A stretch of 64,000 nucleotides of DNA from Xylona heveae TC161 (GCF_001619985.1 NW_017264203.1:124001-188000), one strand, 5' to 3'; numbered from the stretch's first letter, positions 37,376 to 48,156 are shown. Numbers and translations: made by a program. Notes: generated from the sequence alone by a model not told the origin.

Positions 37376-39397
37376 TTAAAAGTTGAGCATTGGAGCGGAG
37401 CATTTTGTACAGCAATTCTTATAGGCTTTGTTTCTCATTATTTCTTTATTACTTGTGTACATTTATCCCGCAGTACAAAGTACAGGGGAGAATAGTTTCT
37501 GGATAAACTTTGTTAGATATCCTTATCTTCTTTCTTATTTATCCTCTTTTTACATGTACAAGGCTTGATCATCCTCGTTACCCCATGTTTCGAATCCATG
37601 GGTCGGTATATTGTTTATATCGTTTCTTCTCTGTATCTAAGTCAGGCTTCATGTACAGCGAAAGAGTTGCTGTGAATATATAATGAATATTAATTTCCCT
37701 TGTGCTCATCAAATTTATATTCGTTATTATTTTCATCATGTATATGGTCATTGTGTTTTTATTTTATTTTATTTTAATCTATTTCCATTGTATAGCTAGT
37801 GAGCGGTATTCAGCACGCAGCCAGGGATGAAGCCATGTAAAACACGTGGGGCTCACCGTTCGCGAACCTGTACGGTAGGTAATCCGGTATCCCCACATTT
37901 TACCTTAGTTATATAACCCGCGAGTTCTCGACCCATTGCTTTGAAATGGTTGATTACTACAGTACTCTACTGTATAGCGCTCCCTGCGCTGTAGGCTTTG
38001 CATACTGCGGTACTTCTCTGAACATTGATACTTACCTGGTCTTTTAGTGAATATTGTACTTATATCTGCAGCACGTCATTCACGCTGGGCCTCGGACTGC
38101 AGGACTGCAATTGCTGTGCACGGATATGATGTGATTTGTGCACTTCGCACGTCTACCTACCTACAGTATTGCAATTCCAGTCCCATAGTACAAAGTTCAA
38201 AGTACAAAGTACAAAGTACGGATAGAGAGATAAGGTAAAAGGTGGTGGGAGTAGGAGGTACACGTAGTGCGGCACTGGTTAACTACGGTAGGTAATATTG
38301 AGCATGAGTACCCTGTAGGTCGATTGTCGAGGGCGCAGGAGGTGTCTATGGATTACTGTAGTATTGTATCGCTCGACTGCAACGACTGACAGCAGCCGGC
38401 AGTATGCCGGTCTGGTGGGAGAGCACAGCATCTAGCATACCGTACAAAGTACGAGTGGCTCTATACAATAGCATCTAACCTTCAAACATACTGCATACAC
38501 TGCATAGAGGACAAAGTACAAATACAGAACGAGAATAATGCGGATCTTGGATCCTGGATCCTGATATCGGATATCGACTGGGGAACATCAGTTAGCTCAT
38601 AACTCATAGAGGACAGAGTGTACCTTTGTACAAGTGGTGGATGGTGGACTACGTAGTACCGGCAATCGGCTTGGCATTACGGATAGCAAACCGATCCAAA
38701 GTATCTGTACTTGCGAGCATGAATGATACATGGGGTATAGAAGTATAGATACACAAGTCTTATCAAACGGATGCTCAAGGATCCAACCACCTTTGATTTA
38801 GTGTGGTGGCGTTCTCGTAGGTGCCGCCGACCGCACCGAACTCGGCCTGACGTACCAGAGAATAGATGATACTGTGTCTGCTATGATGTATATTGTAAAG
38901 GATATGAATGTCAATGATTCATGGGAATACCAGATATCTACTGAGTATAGAGTCATTGAGAGAGGGTCTCTTTGGTATGATTAATTGTAAGATGGTAAAG
39001 ATCAGTAACTGTGGCCGGCAGATAAGTGATAGTGGCAGCAAGAATGGTGTGGTGCCAGGTACAGAGTTTATTCGGCGGATTAGATCAACCTTGTTTTAGT
39101 CAGACAGGGGTCGGGATGAGATAATTCGGTCCCGACAGACCACAAGAATCGTCCCTTACACACGTCTCTTGTAGTGGGAGAGGATAAGTTAGTGGGAGCG
39201 CAACGCTTACCTCAACATGGTGTTCTGGCTGGGTCGGCTGTTGTCAGCAAATCCACCCGTTTGGTCCCCCGGTGCCGAAATTTATATATGCTATCTCTCC
39301 CTCGTCTCGACACTTTTCTCATCATCACCATCATCATCATCATCACCACTTCTACAATTAACCACATCTTCCGTTAATTTTCATACATTTCTTCAAA
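37376..39397. other. Two-kb gene-free region with repeated GTACAAAGTAC-type words
   Basis: This is the longest clean gap on this side of the window. It ends at the peroxiredoxin start, so part is promoter. The word ACAAAGTAC, often extended to GTACAAAGTAC, recurs at about 37475, 38190-38219 (four overlapping or tandem copies), 38443 and 38512. ATTTTATTTT runs occur near 37757. ORFs here are all shorter than 85 codons without domains. Confidence 0.55.
39096..39103 (+). promoter_or_regulatory. Candidate Yap1-type site upstream of peroxiredoxin
   Basis: TTAGTCAG lies about 300 bp before the peroxiredoxin ATG and fits the fungal AP-1 (Yap1) consensus TTASTMA. Antioxidant genes are usual Yap1 targets, so the site is plausible, but a short word like this can occur by chance. 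Confidence 0.35.
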
Positions 39398-40141
39398 ATG
39401 TCTTCCGGCATCGCTCGCATCCAGCACCCCGCCCCGGCCTTCAAGGCCACCGCCGTCATTGACGGTTCTTTTGAGGGTATGTTCCCCCCAGTCCTGGTTG
39501 AAGTCAACATCTTTCATCTCAATGATTAAATGGTATTAATATTGAGTGTAGAGGTCCAGCTCTCCGACTACACCTCCAAGGGCAAATGGGTCATCCTCGC
39601 CTTCATCCCCATGGCCTGGACTTTCGTCTGCCCCACTGAGATCATCGCCTTCAGCGACTCGGTTGCCGAGTTCCAGAAGCGTGGTGCTGAGGTCCTCTTC
39701 GCCTCCACCGACTCCGAGTACAGCTTGCTCTCCTGGAGCACCACTGCCCGCAAGAACGGCGGTCTCGGCGAGGTCAAGATCCCCTTGCTCTCCGACAAGA
39801 ACCAGAAGATTAGCCGTGACTATGGCGTCTTGATTGAGGAGGCCGGTGTCGCCCTCCGTGGTCTCTTCCTCATTGACCCCAACGGCATCCTTCGCCAGGT
39901 TTGTCTCACCTCCCCTCAATCTTTTATCATCCCCCCCGGACTATACTAATTCTGATAGATCACCATCAACGACCTTCCCGTTGGCCGCAGCGTCGACGAG
40001 GCCGTCCGTCTTGTCGATGCCTTCAAGTTCACCGACGAGTTCGGCGAGGTCTGCCCTGCCAACTGGAACCCCGGTGCCGAGACCATCAAGGCTACTCCCA
40101 CCGACTCCAAGGAGTACTTCAACAAGGTTCACGGCCAGTAA
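39398..40141 (+). CDS. Typical 2-Cys peroxiredoxin (thioredoxin peroxidase, Tsa1/Prx1 type)
   Basis: It reduces H2O2 and organic peroxides with thioredoxin as donor, mainly in the cytosol. Exons are 39398-39476, 39552-39898 and 39959-40141, giving 202 aa, the family length. The peroxidatic Cys is about residue 53 in [11 protein letters not shown] (P-x3-T-x2-C). The resolving Cys is about residue 174 in [11 protein letters not shown]. Both features of hyperoxidation-sensitive enzymes are present: GGLG ([15 protein letters not shown]) and the C-terminal YF (EYFNKVHGQ). Codon use is strongly biased to C-ending codons, unlike most neighbours, as expected for a highly expressed gene. Confidence 0.96.
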
Positions 40142-40469
40142 ATTTACGATTCCCTCTCACATTTCAGTCACACATGATAAAGATGCATGTGTAAAAGCCA
40201 CGGGAGTTGACTAACTCCTGGTCCTTTGATGCTGCTACGTATAATCTTGCTAGATGGCTTAGAGCTAGATCTCTATTTGCTAGACCTGCATTGGCGCTTT
40301 CCACTTTTCCTTTGTTATAGACAGCATAGCGCTAAATAGACTTTTTTTTTTACCTACCACTTGTCAAATGCCATGGTCAATATTGTGAACGTTACATGCA
40401 TATCAGTCTTTCCACACTGCTTTATCTGTTATCGATATTGACAGTCATCTGCCCAGCATTTCTTCTGCA
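40142..40469. other. Convergent 3' region, no gene seen
   Basis: This short gap lies between the peroxiredoxin stop and the stop of the converging low-complexity gene. It is AT-rich with a T-run near 40342 and should contain both termination regions. Confidence 0.45.
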
Positions 40470-41222
40470 TCACGCCCTCCACGGCGTCGACGGCGGCGCA
40501 CCCCACCCAGATCCCTCCTCCTCGCTCTCACTATCCTCACTATCCTCTTCCTCTTCCCTCCCCTCTTGTTTCCTCTTTTCCCGTCTTGCCCCCCTCCGTC
40601 TCTCCCGCTCCTGGTTCTCTTCTCGCCACTTGACCACGGCAGGCGGCAGAACCGACATATCCGGATCCTGTCGCTTCTCCAGCGGGACCTCGCGACCGTC
40701 CACCCGCTGCTCGACCAATGCTTTGAGACGCGCTTCTATTGCTTTACTCGTCTGCTGTCCTTGACTTGTCTGCTGCTGTGTTTCGTGGCTTGACGGGCGC
40801 TGTTGTATTTCGTGGGTTCCCTCGGTTGACGAGGGCGGTTCTTCTGCTCCGCCGGCCCGAGCCCAGCCATTGGGATAATTAGCCAGATACAATCTACACG
40901 CATGAAGCTGCATGTCCACTTCGACTGCAATTTCGTCCGGACTCAGCGCGTGGTGCGCGAGCACGGTCCCGTCGGGCGCAAAGGCACGTAGGACCCCGTC
41001 GTTGCCGAGGTGCGTGGTGCTTTTGTTTTTGCCGTTGTTTTTGCCGTTACCGTTGTTTTGACTATTGTTGTTGGTGGCGGTGGCGGTGAGGGACGTATGG
41101 ATTGCCTGGACGTGGGAGTGTGCGGGTGTGTCATTGTTTTGAGTACCACTGTTGTTGTTGTTGTTGGTATCGTCGTTGGCGGCGGTGGTGGTGGTGGTGG
41201 TGGTAGCGCGAGTCTTGTCCAT
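40470..41222 (-). CDS. Uncharacterised low-complexity protein (Thr/Asn-rich N-terminus, acidic C-terminus)
   Basis: This intronless ORF of 250 aa has no family I recognise. The first 75 residues are Thr and Asn runs encoded by GTT/GGT repeats on the plus strand. A more ordinary block follows: GVLRAFAPDGTVLAHHALSP and DEIAVEVDMQLHACRLYLAN, the part most likely to be conserved. A Gln/Ser linker, a basic coil (VVKWREENQERERRRGARRE) and a Glu/Asp/Ser tail ending in GWGAPPSTPWRA complete it. The start at 41222 is the only upstream ATG before stops. It is probably a real gene because the middle block looks constrained and the frame stays open through non-repetitive sequence. Confidence 0.6.
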   Translation of the reverse strand: MDKTRATTTTTTTAANDDTNNNNNSGTQNNDTPAHSHVQAIHTSLTATATNNNSQNNGNGKNNGKNKSTTHLGNDGVLRAFAPDGTVLAHHALSPDEIAVEVDMQLHACRLYLANYPNGWARAGGAEEPPSSTEGTHEIQQRPSSHETQQQTSQGQQTSKAIEARLKALVEQRVDGREVPLEKRQDPDMSVLPPAVVKWREENQERERRRGARREKRKQEGREEEEDSEDSESEEEGSGWGAPPSTPWRA

Positions 41223-43187
41223 TGTGCAGGCACTTATTCTTGTCTTTATACAATGTAAGGTAGTTTCTAGTTATTCGACTTGTAGTGTTGGATTTGAGGT
41301 TGAGGTCGTTTAAATGTTGTATGTTGTATGTTGTATGTGTATGTGTATGTGTATGTGTATGTAAGGTAGTCTGTAGTTGTCTACCTGTATGCCTGTATGC
41401 TGTATGCTGTATGTATGTCCTAGCTCTAGCTCGGGACTCGAGTTGCAGATGGTAGAATGGTACAATTCTGGTAGAATGTGAAATTGGAATGTTGATGTTG
41501 TATTTGTTACTTTAATCGATGCAATTGCTCTTATGCCCGTGAGAGCCGGAGACGGGGAGGGGAGGTGGTATAACAATGAGAACGGTGAGTAAATAACAAT
41601 ATGAGGACAACGGATAAATAACAATCAAATAGAAACTTGGCTTGGTTGGCAGACTCTACCACTGGCACTGGACACGTCAAGGTATAGGTCAACGTAACGG
41701 TCAACGTCAATGTCAGTCAGGTGGCTCGTATAACTTTATATCAGTGGCCTGACTGCTACCGCTGAGTGCTGACTACTGATTTCTACTGCTGACGCTGACT
41801 GCGCGCAACAGTAGAAGCAGTAGACGAACGAAACTAGACTGACGAGCAGGGCAGTGGGGGCTATAACTTGTCTTGTATGTAAATTTATATTTAAATTTTG
41901 TCTAGGTAGGTATGAAGGCAGACTTGAGTTTATGCGATTGAGTCAATTATAGTCATCAGCTATATTTCTCAGCTATATTTCTCAGCTATATTTCTCAGCT
42001 ATATTTCTCAGCTATAGCTATCACTTATAGTTATCAGTTATCGGATGACGATATGTTGATCTGTCGAAATGTTGATGATGTTGATGCGTTAGGGACTAGA
42101 CATTAAGCGTTATGCGTTAGGCAACAGCGTCATTATTTTAGTCTTTAGAATCGTTGTATTAGTCTTTCGTCTCGTCTTATGTCTTGTATGTCTTTAGTCG
42201 ACAATTGACAATTGACAAATGACAAGTGCCAAGTGACGCCACTAAGTCCACGTGTGGATTACGGACTACGGACTACGGACTACAGAAGAATGTATCCGTA
42301 CCTGTATCTGAAAAATAAATTGAAACCAACAGGCATAGAATAGGAATAGAATAGGAACAGAGTATGATAGGATAATAGGATAACAGAGGATGAGCAGAAG
42401 AACCGAGGACCAGGACTAGGACGCGTCCAATGGTCCCATGACGAGGCCAGACATCATAGGTCATAGGTCACGATTCACGAGCATACCTGTACCTGGCATA
42501 TGGCATATGGCATATAACATCCCTCATCCCTGCTGCCCTGCTGCCCTGCTGCCCTGCTGCCCCGCCTGCAGCGCTACGTACAAGTATCTATACAGCGGGA
42601 CGATGGGACGATGGGACGCTGGGACGGTAGGTTGGTGGGTTGATGGGTTGGATGTATGGAGTACGAGTAACAAGAATAACAATAACGTCCCTGCATGCGA
42701 GGAGCGAGGATAGATCTACTACAGAGTACAGTCGATAGACTACAGACTACGATGATAGGGCTCTGTGTATGAAGGCTCTGTATCTGTACCATATATCTGA
42801 GAGCCTGGTATATGTATAAGTAGCTTGTCTTCGTCTTTAACAAAAGGGTTAAAAAGGAGGGGCGGGGCTAAATCAAAGGGGGAAAAAAAGAAAGAAAAGA
42901 GAAGAAAAGAGAAGAAAAGAAAAGAAAAGAAGCTACCTGATTTTAGTAGTAGAGATGGTAATGAAGGTTATATGAGATATATAGGGATGATGATATCAAC
43001 AAATGGATTGTATATATAGGACAATTCAGCAAACAGAGGTAGATCCGAACATTGAACGATAGATACAAGGACATGATAAAGAATAGTCAGACATGATAAA
43101 ATAAATATAATGAATACACATAAATAGATATATAAAGACATAATAAACAGGTAGATAATAAATGACAAAACGAGTAATTAATCAAAA
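41223..43187. other. Repeat-rich intergenic region, no gene seen
   Basis: Almost 2 kb between two minus-strand genes, rich in short tandem repeats: TGTATG units at 41315-41365, a 13-bp tandem at 41957-42016, ACGGACT triplets near 42260-42282, CTGCC units at 42530-42560, GGGACGATG-like units at 42597-42625 and GAAAA/GAAGA purine runs at 42890-42940. ORFs are short and mostly translate the repeats. It must include the promoter of the low-complexity gene and the 3' end of the DUF726 gene. Confidence 0.55.
41957..42016. repeat. 13-bp tandem repeat (CAGCTATATTTCT), four copies plus a partial
   Basis: Four exact head-to-tail copies are followed by a truncated fifth (CAGCTATA) in non-coding DNA. 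No function is evident. Confidence 0.93.
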
Positions 43188-45248
43188 TTACTCTGTAATA
43201 CGCATCTTTTCGTCGACCTCCTTTTGCAACCTCTCCGCTTCCTTGTCCGCGTCCTCCTCACCCTCCCCTCCTGCCCCTGCCTCCGCCTCCGCCTGCTGCG
43301 ACTCCTTCTCCCGCTCAAACTGCTTCTCGACGACCTGCAACTCGCGTTCCTGGCGCGCGACATTCTCGCCAATGACATCCTCAAAGCCAATCTTCTCGAG
43401 AATCTTCCCCACGAGGTAGCGATACTTCAAATGTCCACTGACGAGCTCGCTCACATTGACATTTTCCACGCCGGGGACTCCGGCTATGGCCTGTAAGCCT
43501 GCAATGCCATACTGAACTGAGCTCGTGCGGTACAAAAAGGCCAAGATGTAGTCTCGTTCCGAGTAGACATTGACCACGCGGCCTGCCACGACGGCGCGCA
43601 CGTTGCGCCAGTCCGAGGAGTCCGAGGGGGTCGGGGCGCCCATGAGGACGACAGACTCGACAAGCCCAAAGGCCCGGCGGGCCGCGAGGTGCTGGAGACA
43701 GGAGTAAATGACCCGCGCGCCGAGAGAGTAGCCGATCAGCGTGACGGGCCGCTGGCCCTGGGCGCGGTTGATGAGGGCGTCGGCGAGGACTTCGCCGGCC
43801 TTGTCGCCCCGCGTGCGCGCGATGCTGAACGGGTTATCCACCACGCGGGAGATTTTGAGCAGTCCCAGTGGCCACAGCGCGGCGGTCAGACTGGCGAAGA
43901 TGGTGCGTTTGATGATTTCGCTCTTGGCGTAGCCCCATGCCGCGCTCTTGACCATGGCCGTGAGTGCGTTGCCCAGTGAGAGGAGCGCTTCGAGTTCCCA
44001 TCGCAGAGCGAAGATTTCGGACCCGTGCCCTAGCACGCGCCAGGGCCGAGTTATTTCGTCTTGCGACGTAAGCCAGCCGCTGATCCCGATGGTGATGCGT
44101 AGTCTGTGGTCTTCGGAAGCAGAGGCGGCGGGGTTCTTGTTGTCAGACTCGGAGGTAATAGGAGCTCTGGAGGAAGAAGAGGAAGAAGCCTGGGGAGACT
44201 TGGGCCCGCGCACAGGAACAAAGGCAAAGTCCGATACTTCTTTTGCGTAATTATCCATCATTTGCCCCGTCATGCGCCCGCCATATGCGCCAAACAGGCT
44301 CCCCACGACGACGCTGCTTCCAGCCAAGGTTCCCAGGTATCCTGCGGCGGCGGTCGCGCCGAGCCCAAGTCCGCCCATGACGCTGCCGATTCCGGCGGCG
44401 ACAAGAGGAGCGGCCAGGCCGCCAGTGACGCCGATGAGTGCGGCGCCGGCTACAGATGCGAGTCCGACTTTCCATTTGCGCGAGATTTTGTTTTCTTCTG
44501 CCTTTTTGGCAGTTTCTTCGTCGCCGCTCATCTCCTTGGCTGCTTTCAGCAGGCCTTGGGCGACCTTTGTCTCATCCTCGGCAAGGATATTGATGGGTAG
44601 TCTGAGACTGCTAGTCAGGTAGAGCAGAAGAATGCGTGAATCTGCAGTATACTGCTCGAGACTGAGCAAGAGAAGAAGCATCGAGTGTAAGATGAGGATG
44701 CGCGTTTCTTCGGGCAGATTGGCCAGCGGAGTGGAAATTGGAGGGAATAGTTCTAATAACGCAGCAGATACGGTCTCAGTGGGAGCGTTTTCTCGGACTT
44801 CTTTTGTTTGGCCAGTACTCTCATCGACGTGTCCTGGCTTGGCCTCGTGCTTTTGCTGCTGTGCTTGTTGAGGAGAATTGACTACCTCGCCGACTCGTCG
44901 TAGTACACTGTCCCGCCATTCGTCGAATGCTTCTAATGCTGCAATTTTTAACTCTTGCACCTCTGGTTTTGCTAGTTCTCGTGCCTGCTGCTCTTGCTGC
45001 TCCTGTCGTTTGCGTAGTTGGTCGGCCGCATCGTCGGGGTTGTTGGAAGAGTCTGTGTCGGTGTTATGGGGCTCATCTTGTACGGTAAATGTATGAGAGA
45101 TCCGCTTGCGCATTGTCTCAGTAACGCTTGCAATCAGCAGTGTGAGGTCACTGCATTGATGCGCGTCCAGGACGGTCCGCAGAGACTGATCATCGCCTTG
45201 GGACTCCTGCGTGTCCTCCTTTGAGGACCACGGCATTTGTTTGAACAT
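43188..45248 (-). CDS. DUF726 domain protein (TMCO4-like putative alpha/beta hydrolase with membrane segment)
   Basis: Fungal and animal DUF726 proteins are membrane-linked, with an alpha/beta-hydrolase-like core. This one is intronless. The ATG at 45248 (MFKQMPWSSKEDTQ) gives 686 aa; MPWSSKED at 45236 is an alternative. The N-terminal half is charged and helical. A long Gly/Ala-rich hydrophobic region follows (WKVGLASVAGAALIGVTGGL, then AAPLVAAGIGSVMGGLGLGA). The hydrolase part has RPVTLIGYSLGARVIYSCL, a G-x-S-x-G nucleophile elbow, then SVVLMGAPTPSDSSDWRNVR and VVAGRVVNVYSERDYILAFL with candidate acid residues, and GHLKYRYLVGKIL with a candidate His. The C-terminal 60 residues form a Glu/Gln-rich coil. 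The natural substrate is unknown. Confidence 0.88.
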   Translation of the reverse strand: MFKQMPWSSKEDTQESQGDDQSLRTVLDAHQCSDLTLLIASVTETMRKRISHTFTVQDEPHNTDTDSSNNPDDAADQLRKRQEQQEQQARELAKPEVQELKIAALEAFDEWRDSVLRRVGEVVNSPQQAQQQKHEAKPGHVDESTGQTKEVRENAPTETVSAALLELFPPISTPLANLPEETRILILHSMLLLLLSLEQYTADSRILLLYLTSSLRLPINILAEDETKVAQGLLKAAKEMSGDEETAKKAEENKISRKWKVGLASVAGAALIGVTGGLAAPLVAAGIGSVMGGLGLGATAAAGYLGTLAGSSVVVGSLFGAYGGRMTGQMMDNYAKEVSDFAFVPVRGPKSPQASSSSSSRAPITSESDNKNPAASASEDHRLRITIGISGWLTSQDEITRPWRVLGHGSEIFALRWELEALLSLGNALTAMVKSAAWGYAKSEIIKRTIFASLTAALWPLGLLKISRVVDNPFSIARTRGDKAGEVLADALINRAQGQRPVTLIGYSLGARVIYSCLQHLAARRAFGLVESVVLMGAPTPSDSSDWRNVRAVVAGRVVNVYSERDYILAFLYRTSSVQYGIAGLQAIAGVPGVENVNVSELVSGHLKYRYLVGKILEKIGFEDVIGENVARQERELQVVEKQFEREKESQQAEAEAGAGGEGEEDADKEAERLQKEVDEKMRITE

Positions 45249-45674
45249 GGCGATCCAGATTCCTGTCTTGGTGGTAGATTTATGGGGAAATCTGTACCAT
45301 GTGATCTTCGTCACAGTGATGATTTGAAAAGGCAGGTTTGGACCATGCCATATATACTATAAACAATGAAGCTCTCAAGGGATGAGGTAGATAGGCGGTT
45401 CGCTTGCATGACGTCAATCCATCAACATTCGGACTGCAGTTCGCTTCTTCTTTGGGTGGTAGATCAACATCCTCATCATCGAACTTGAACACATGTATTC
45501 CCAGTCACGGCGTCAAATTTCTCACGGAAACAATTGTGAAATGGCACTTGGAGATGAAAGTGGTATTGTAATCTAATTCAAAAGTCTATTTGATTTATTG
45601 ATTCTTGTCATGTCCAATATGGCCCGAATAGTCGTAGACAAACCTGAGTCATGGTAGGTCTTGATAATAGCCTC
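45249..45674. other. Short gap, DUF726 promoter
   Basis: These 426 bp lie upstream of the DUF726 start. The frame remains open from 45314 with a GTG codon, but no ATG lies there, so I treat it as 5' leader and promoter. No other signal was seen. Confidence 0.4.
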
Positions 45675-46101
45675 TCAATTCTCAGAAAGCGCCTGAGATC
45701 CGCTGCCATTATTGCGTCTTGTAATCCAGTCTGGATTGCCGTTTCGCAGAGCCAATCTGGAGTTGATATCTCGCCATTGTCGCTCCGTCATCATTTTGGC
45801 ATTCTGGTGGAGGAAATGCTGTTTGAGTCCGAGGATTCTATTTTCCACCAACGTGGTTGAAGGAAATGCTCGGTGGGAAAGAGCTAAAGTCGTATTCTTC
45901 GCGAACCATTTTCAGCTGAGATTGATCGAAGAGATCGTCGGGAATATGTGGATCAGACATACGTCCATTTTCAATGGAGCTCGTCTTTCCCTTCCGAGCT
46001 GCCGTTTCAAGAAGAACAATTATAATGATCTTCCCGAGAGTCTTCTGGCGATGTGGAGGTAGATCGTAGGCGAGACGGTAATCAATAATCGCTCCGTTCA
46101 T
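45675..46101 (-). CDS. Possible small two-exon gene overlapping the GatC stop codon
   Basis: Exon 46101-45963 (MNGAIIDYRLAYDLPPHRQK and onward to SSIENG) and exon 45883-45675 join in phase across a GTATGT...TTTAG intron of 79 nt to give 115 aa. The second exon reads PLSHRAFPSTTLVENRILGL, KQHFLHQNAKMMTERQWRDI, NSRLALRNGNPDWITRRNNG. This looks like natural protein, not noise. I do not recognise the family. The ATG overlaps the TGA of the upstream gatC-like gene (ATGA), which is strange for a fungal nuclear gene. The true start may therefore be different, or this may be a 3' extension of another transcript. The second exon is the stronger part. Confidence 0.35.
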
Positions 46102-46688
46102 GTACTGTTTTCTTTGGTGCTTTCGACAACAAAAAATCTTCCAATCTTCTGTGACGTAGAACCCAAAACATCCCAGTCTTCTGCACCCTGCGTGTTCACC
46201 TTTGCCTCAGACTTTCGGCGTATGCGTCGGCCTCGGCCGACAATCTCTTCCTTGGCGAATGCTTCCTTGAGATGATCCAGACCAATGGTCTGTTCCAGCT
46301 CCGCCTCGGCAGTTTCATCGCGTAGGCTACTCAATGGCCTGACTCCATCTGTATTGACACTCTGAATCTCCTTCACAAAGTGTAGTTGCGACCCCAGAGT
46401 CTTGAGCATTTCAGCCTCTTCCTCGGGAGATTTAGGGAGCGGTAAAGCGGAGAGGCGAAGCAGGTGATGGAGCTCTTTCTGGGTGATCTCGGCCGTACTA
46501 TCCTCAGCGGTCTGAGGCAGAAGCGATCGTACGGACCATGTAGGTTTGGAAAGCATCGAGGAGATATCATTGGCATTGGATTTGGACGAGTTGGTGCGCC
46601 TACACTCAAATAGAGTGCCTCGGAGTTGCCAGATACCAAGGCGTTGGAGGTGGCATAACGGTTGACGAATTCGTAATGCTATCGACAT
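46098..46688 (-). CDS. Mitochondrial glutamyl-tRNA(Gln) amidotransferase subunit, GatC-like
   Basis: The GatCAB-type enzyme converts mischarged Glu-tRNA(Gln) to Gln-tRNA(Gln) in mitochondria; the C subunit stabilises GatA. This is a single exon of 196 aa from the ATG at 46688. The N-terminus is Arg/Leu-rich without acids (MSIALRIRQPLCHLQRLGIW), a good matrix-targeting presequence. The GatC fold is seen in ITQKELHHLLRLSALPLPKS, PEEEAEMLKTLGSQLHFVKE and IQSVNTDGVRPLSSLRDETA, the last being the classic V(D/N)T.GV.P motif. The C-terminal extension (GRGRRIRRKSEAKV, DWDVLGSTSQKIGRFFVVES) matches the style of fungal Gta3-type subunits. It is divergent from Sec17 with 342 bp between starts. Confidence 0.88.
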   Translation of the reverse strand: MSIALRIRQPLCHLQRLGIWQLRGTLFECRRTNSSKSNANDISSMLSKPTWSVRSLLPQTAEDSTAEITQKELHHLLRLSALPLPKSPEEEAEMLKTLGSQLHFVKEIQSVNTDGVRPLSSLRDETAEAELEQTIGLDHLKEAFAKEEIVGRGRRIRRKSEAKVNTQGAEDWDVLGSTSQKIGRFFVVESTKENST

Positions 46689-47030
46689 TGTGCCAATTAA
46701 TGGAGACACTCAAGAGTAATATATTAATCTCCCGAGGTGTCTTCACAATACTCTTGCAAGGAGTCCGCAATAGTTAAGAGTTGTTGATGCTGGCAGAGGA
46801 AGGAGAGGTCTCCGTTTACGCCTAAAAGGGAAGGTTTCGCGACTGTGGCTGGAGTGGATTTAGTGGCTGGTGTAATCGGGCACGATAACGCCCCATGTGT
46901 TGATCCCCAGCTCTCTGACAAGCGTCATAACCACCCTGTCAACCAACAAACTCTTCCATCTTCCAGTCGCATATCTCACCCTTGTGTCTTTCTTGCTGGA
47001 ACCGAAGCGTTTCAATTTTAGATCGTCATC
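46689..47030. promoter_or_regulatory. Bidirectional promoter between the GatC-like gene and Sec17
   Basis: The 342-bp gap lies between divergent start codons. ORFs in it (46724-46921 minus, 46897-47136 plus) have no domains. No known element stood out. Confidence 0.45.
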
Positions 47031-48156
47031 ATGGCACAGGATCCCAGAGTGCTACTGCAGCAGGTATAAGCTTAACCCCGCCGCATTCCTAGGGAGCAAG
47101 GTTATTAACTACTGCTCTTCCAGGCAGACAAATTAGTATCAAGCGCCAGTGGTGGATTCAGTTTCTTCGGAGGCCGGACAGAGAAATTTGAAAATGCAGC
47201 AGATTTATATGTCCAGGCAGCCAATGCGTTTCGAATGCAGAAGCAGGGTATGTCTCCCTCGACGAAACGCTTTCCAACCAAGCACACCTTCTCAGATTGC
47301 TGATTATGCGCTTCGATAAAGGCAAGGAAGCTGGACTCGCGTTTGAACGAGCGGCGAGTATCCAAACTGAGAAGCTCAATGAGCCCGATGATGCCGCAAA
47401 TTCCATGACCGAAGCATTCAAAGCATACCGAAAGTCTGATCCCGAAGACGCTGCGCGGGTCCTAGAGCAGGCCATCTCTCACTACACTTTGAAGGGCAAC
47501 TTCAGAAGAGCGGCGACACAGAAACAGAATCTTGCAGAACTTTACGAGGTTGAACTCGGAGACCAAAAACGAGCTATGGATGCCTACGAAACAGCTGCCG
47601 GTTGGTTCGAAGGCGACAATGCGGAAGCGTATGACCCCTTTACCTCGCAACATACATTTGAGCATTGTATTTTAATCATCAATTTTGCAGACTCGCAAAC
47701 AAGCTTTGGCTCAAGCTTGCAGAACTTGCGGCTCTCGAAGGCGACTACTACAAGGGCATCGAGAACTTTGAAAAGGTGGCCAAGACATCTGTCAATAACA
47801 ACCTCATGAAGTATTCGGTCAAGGAATATCTTCTGAAAGCAGGCATCTGTCATCTTGCTACAAATGTATGTGTTATACGAATGCTGGGTATATAATTGCA
47901 GCTAACAGAAGGCCAGGACATGGTCGGTACTGGACGAGCGATCGAAGGCTACCGTGAATTGGACCAGACTTTTGCGTCTACGAGAGAGCATCAACTTCTC
48001 GTAGACTTGGCAGAAGCGGTTGAACAAGGTGACCAAGAAGCCTTTTCTGATAAGCTATTTCAATTTGACCAGCTGAGTAAGCTGGACAAGTGGAAGACGA
48101 CGCTTTTGCTGCGTGTGAAGAATAACATTGAGGAAAAGGGAGAGGACTTTTCGTAA
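47031..48156 (+). CDS. sec17: Alpha-SNAP, vesicular-fusion protein Sec17
   Basis: Sec17 is the soluble adaptor that brings the ATPase Sec18/NSF to cis-SNARE complexes for disassembly. Exons are 47031-47063, 47124-47247, 47322-47628, 47691-47865 and 47917-48156, giving 292 aa, the exact family size. The TPR-like helical array is clear: GGRTEKFENAADLYVQAANA, ATQKQNLAELYEVELGDQKR, AMDAYETAAGWFEGDNAEAL, ANKLWLKLAELAALEGDYYK. The C-terminal Sec18-activating end reads LSKLDKWKTTLLLRVKNNIE, EKGEDFS. Intron 2 ends in AAAG, an uncommon but allowed AAG acceptor. Intron 4 has a CTAAC branch site at about 47902 just before the GGCCAG acceptor; an earlier in-frame GCAG acceptor would add LTEGQ. Confidence 0.93.
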
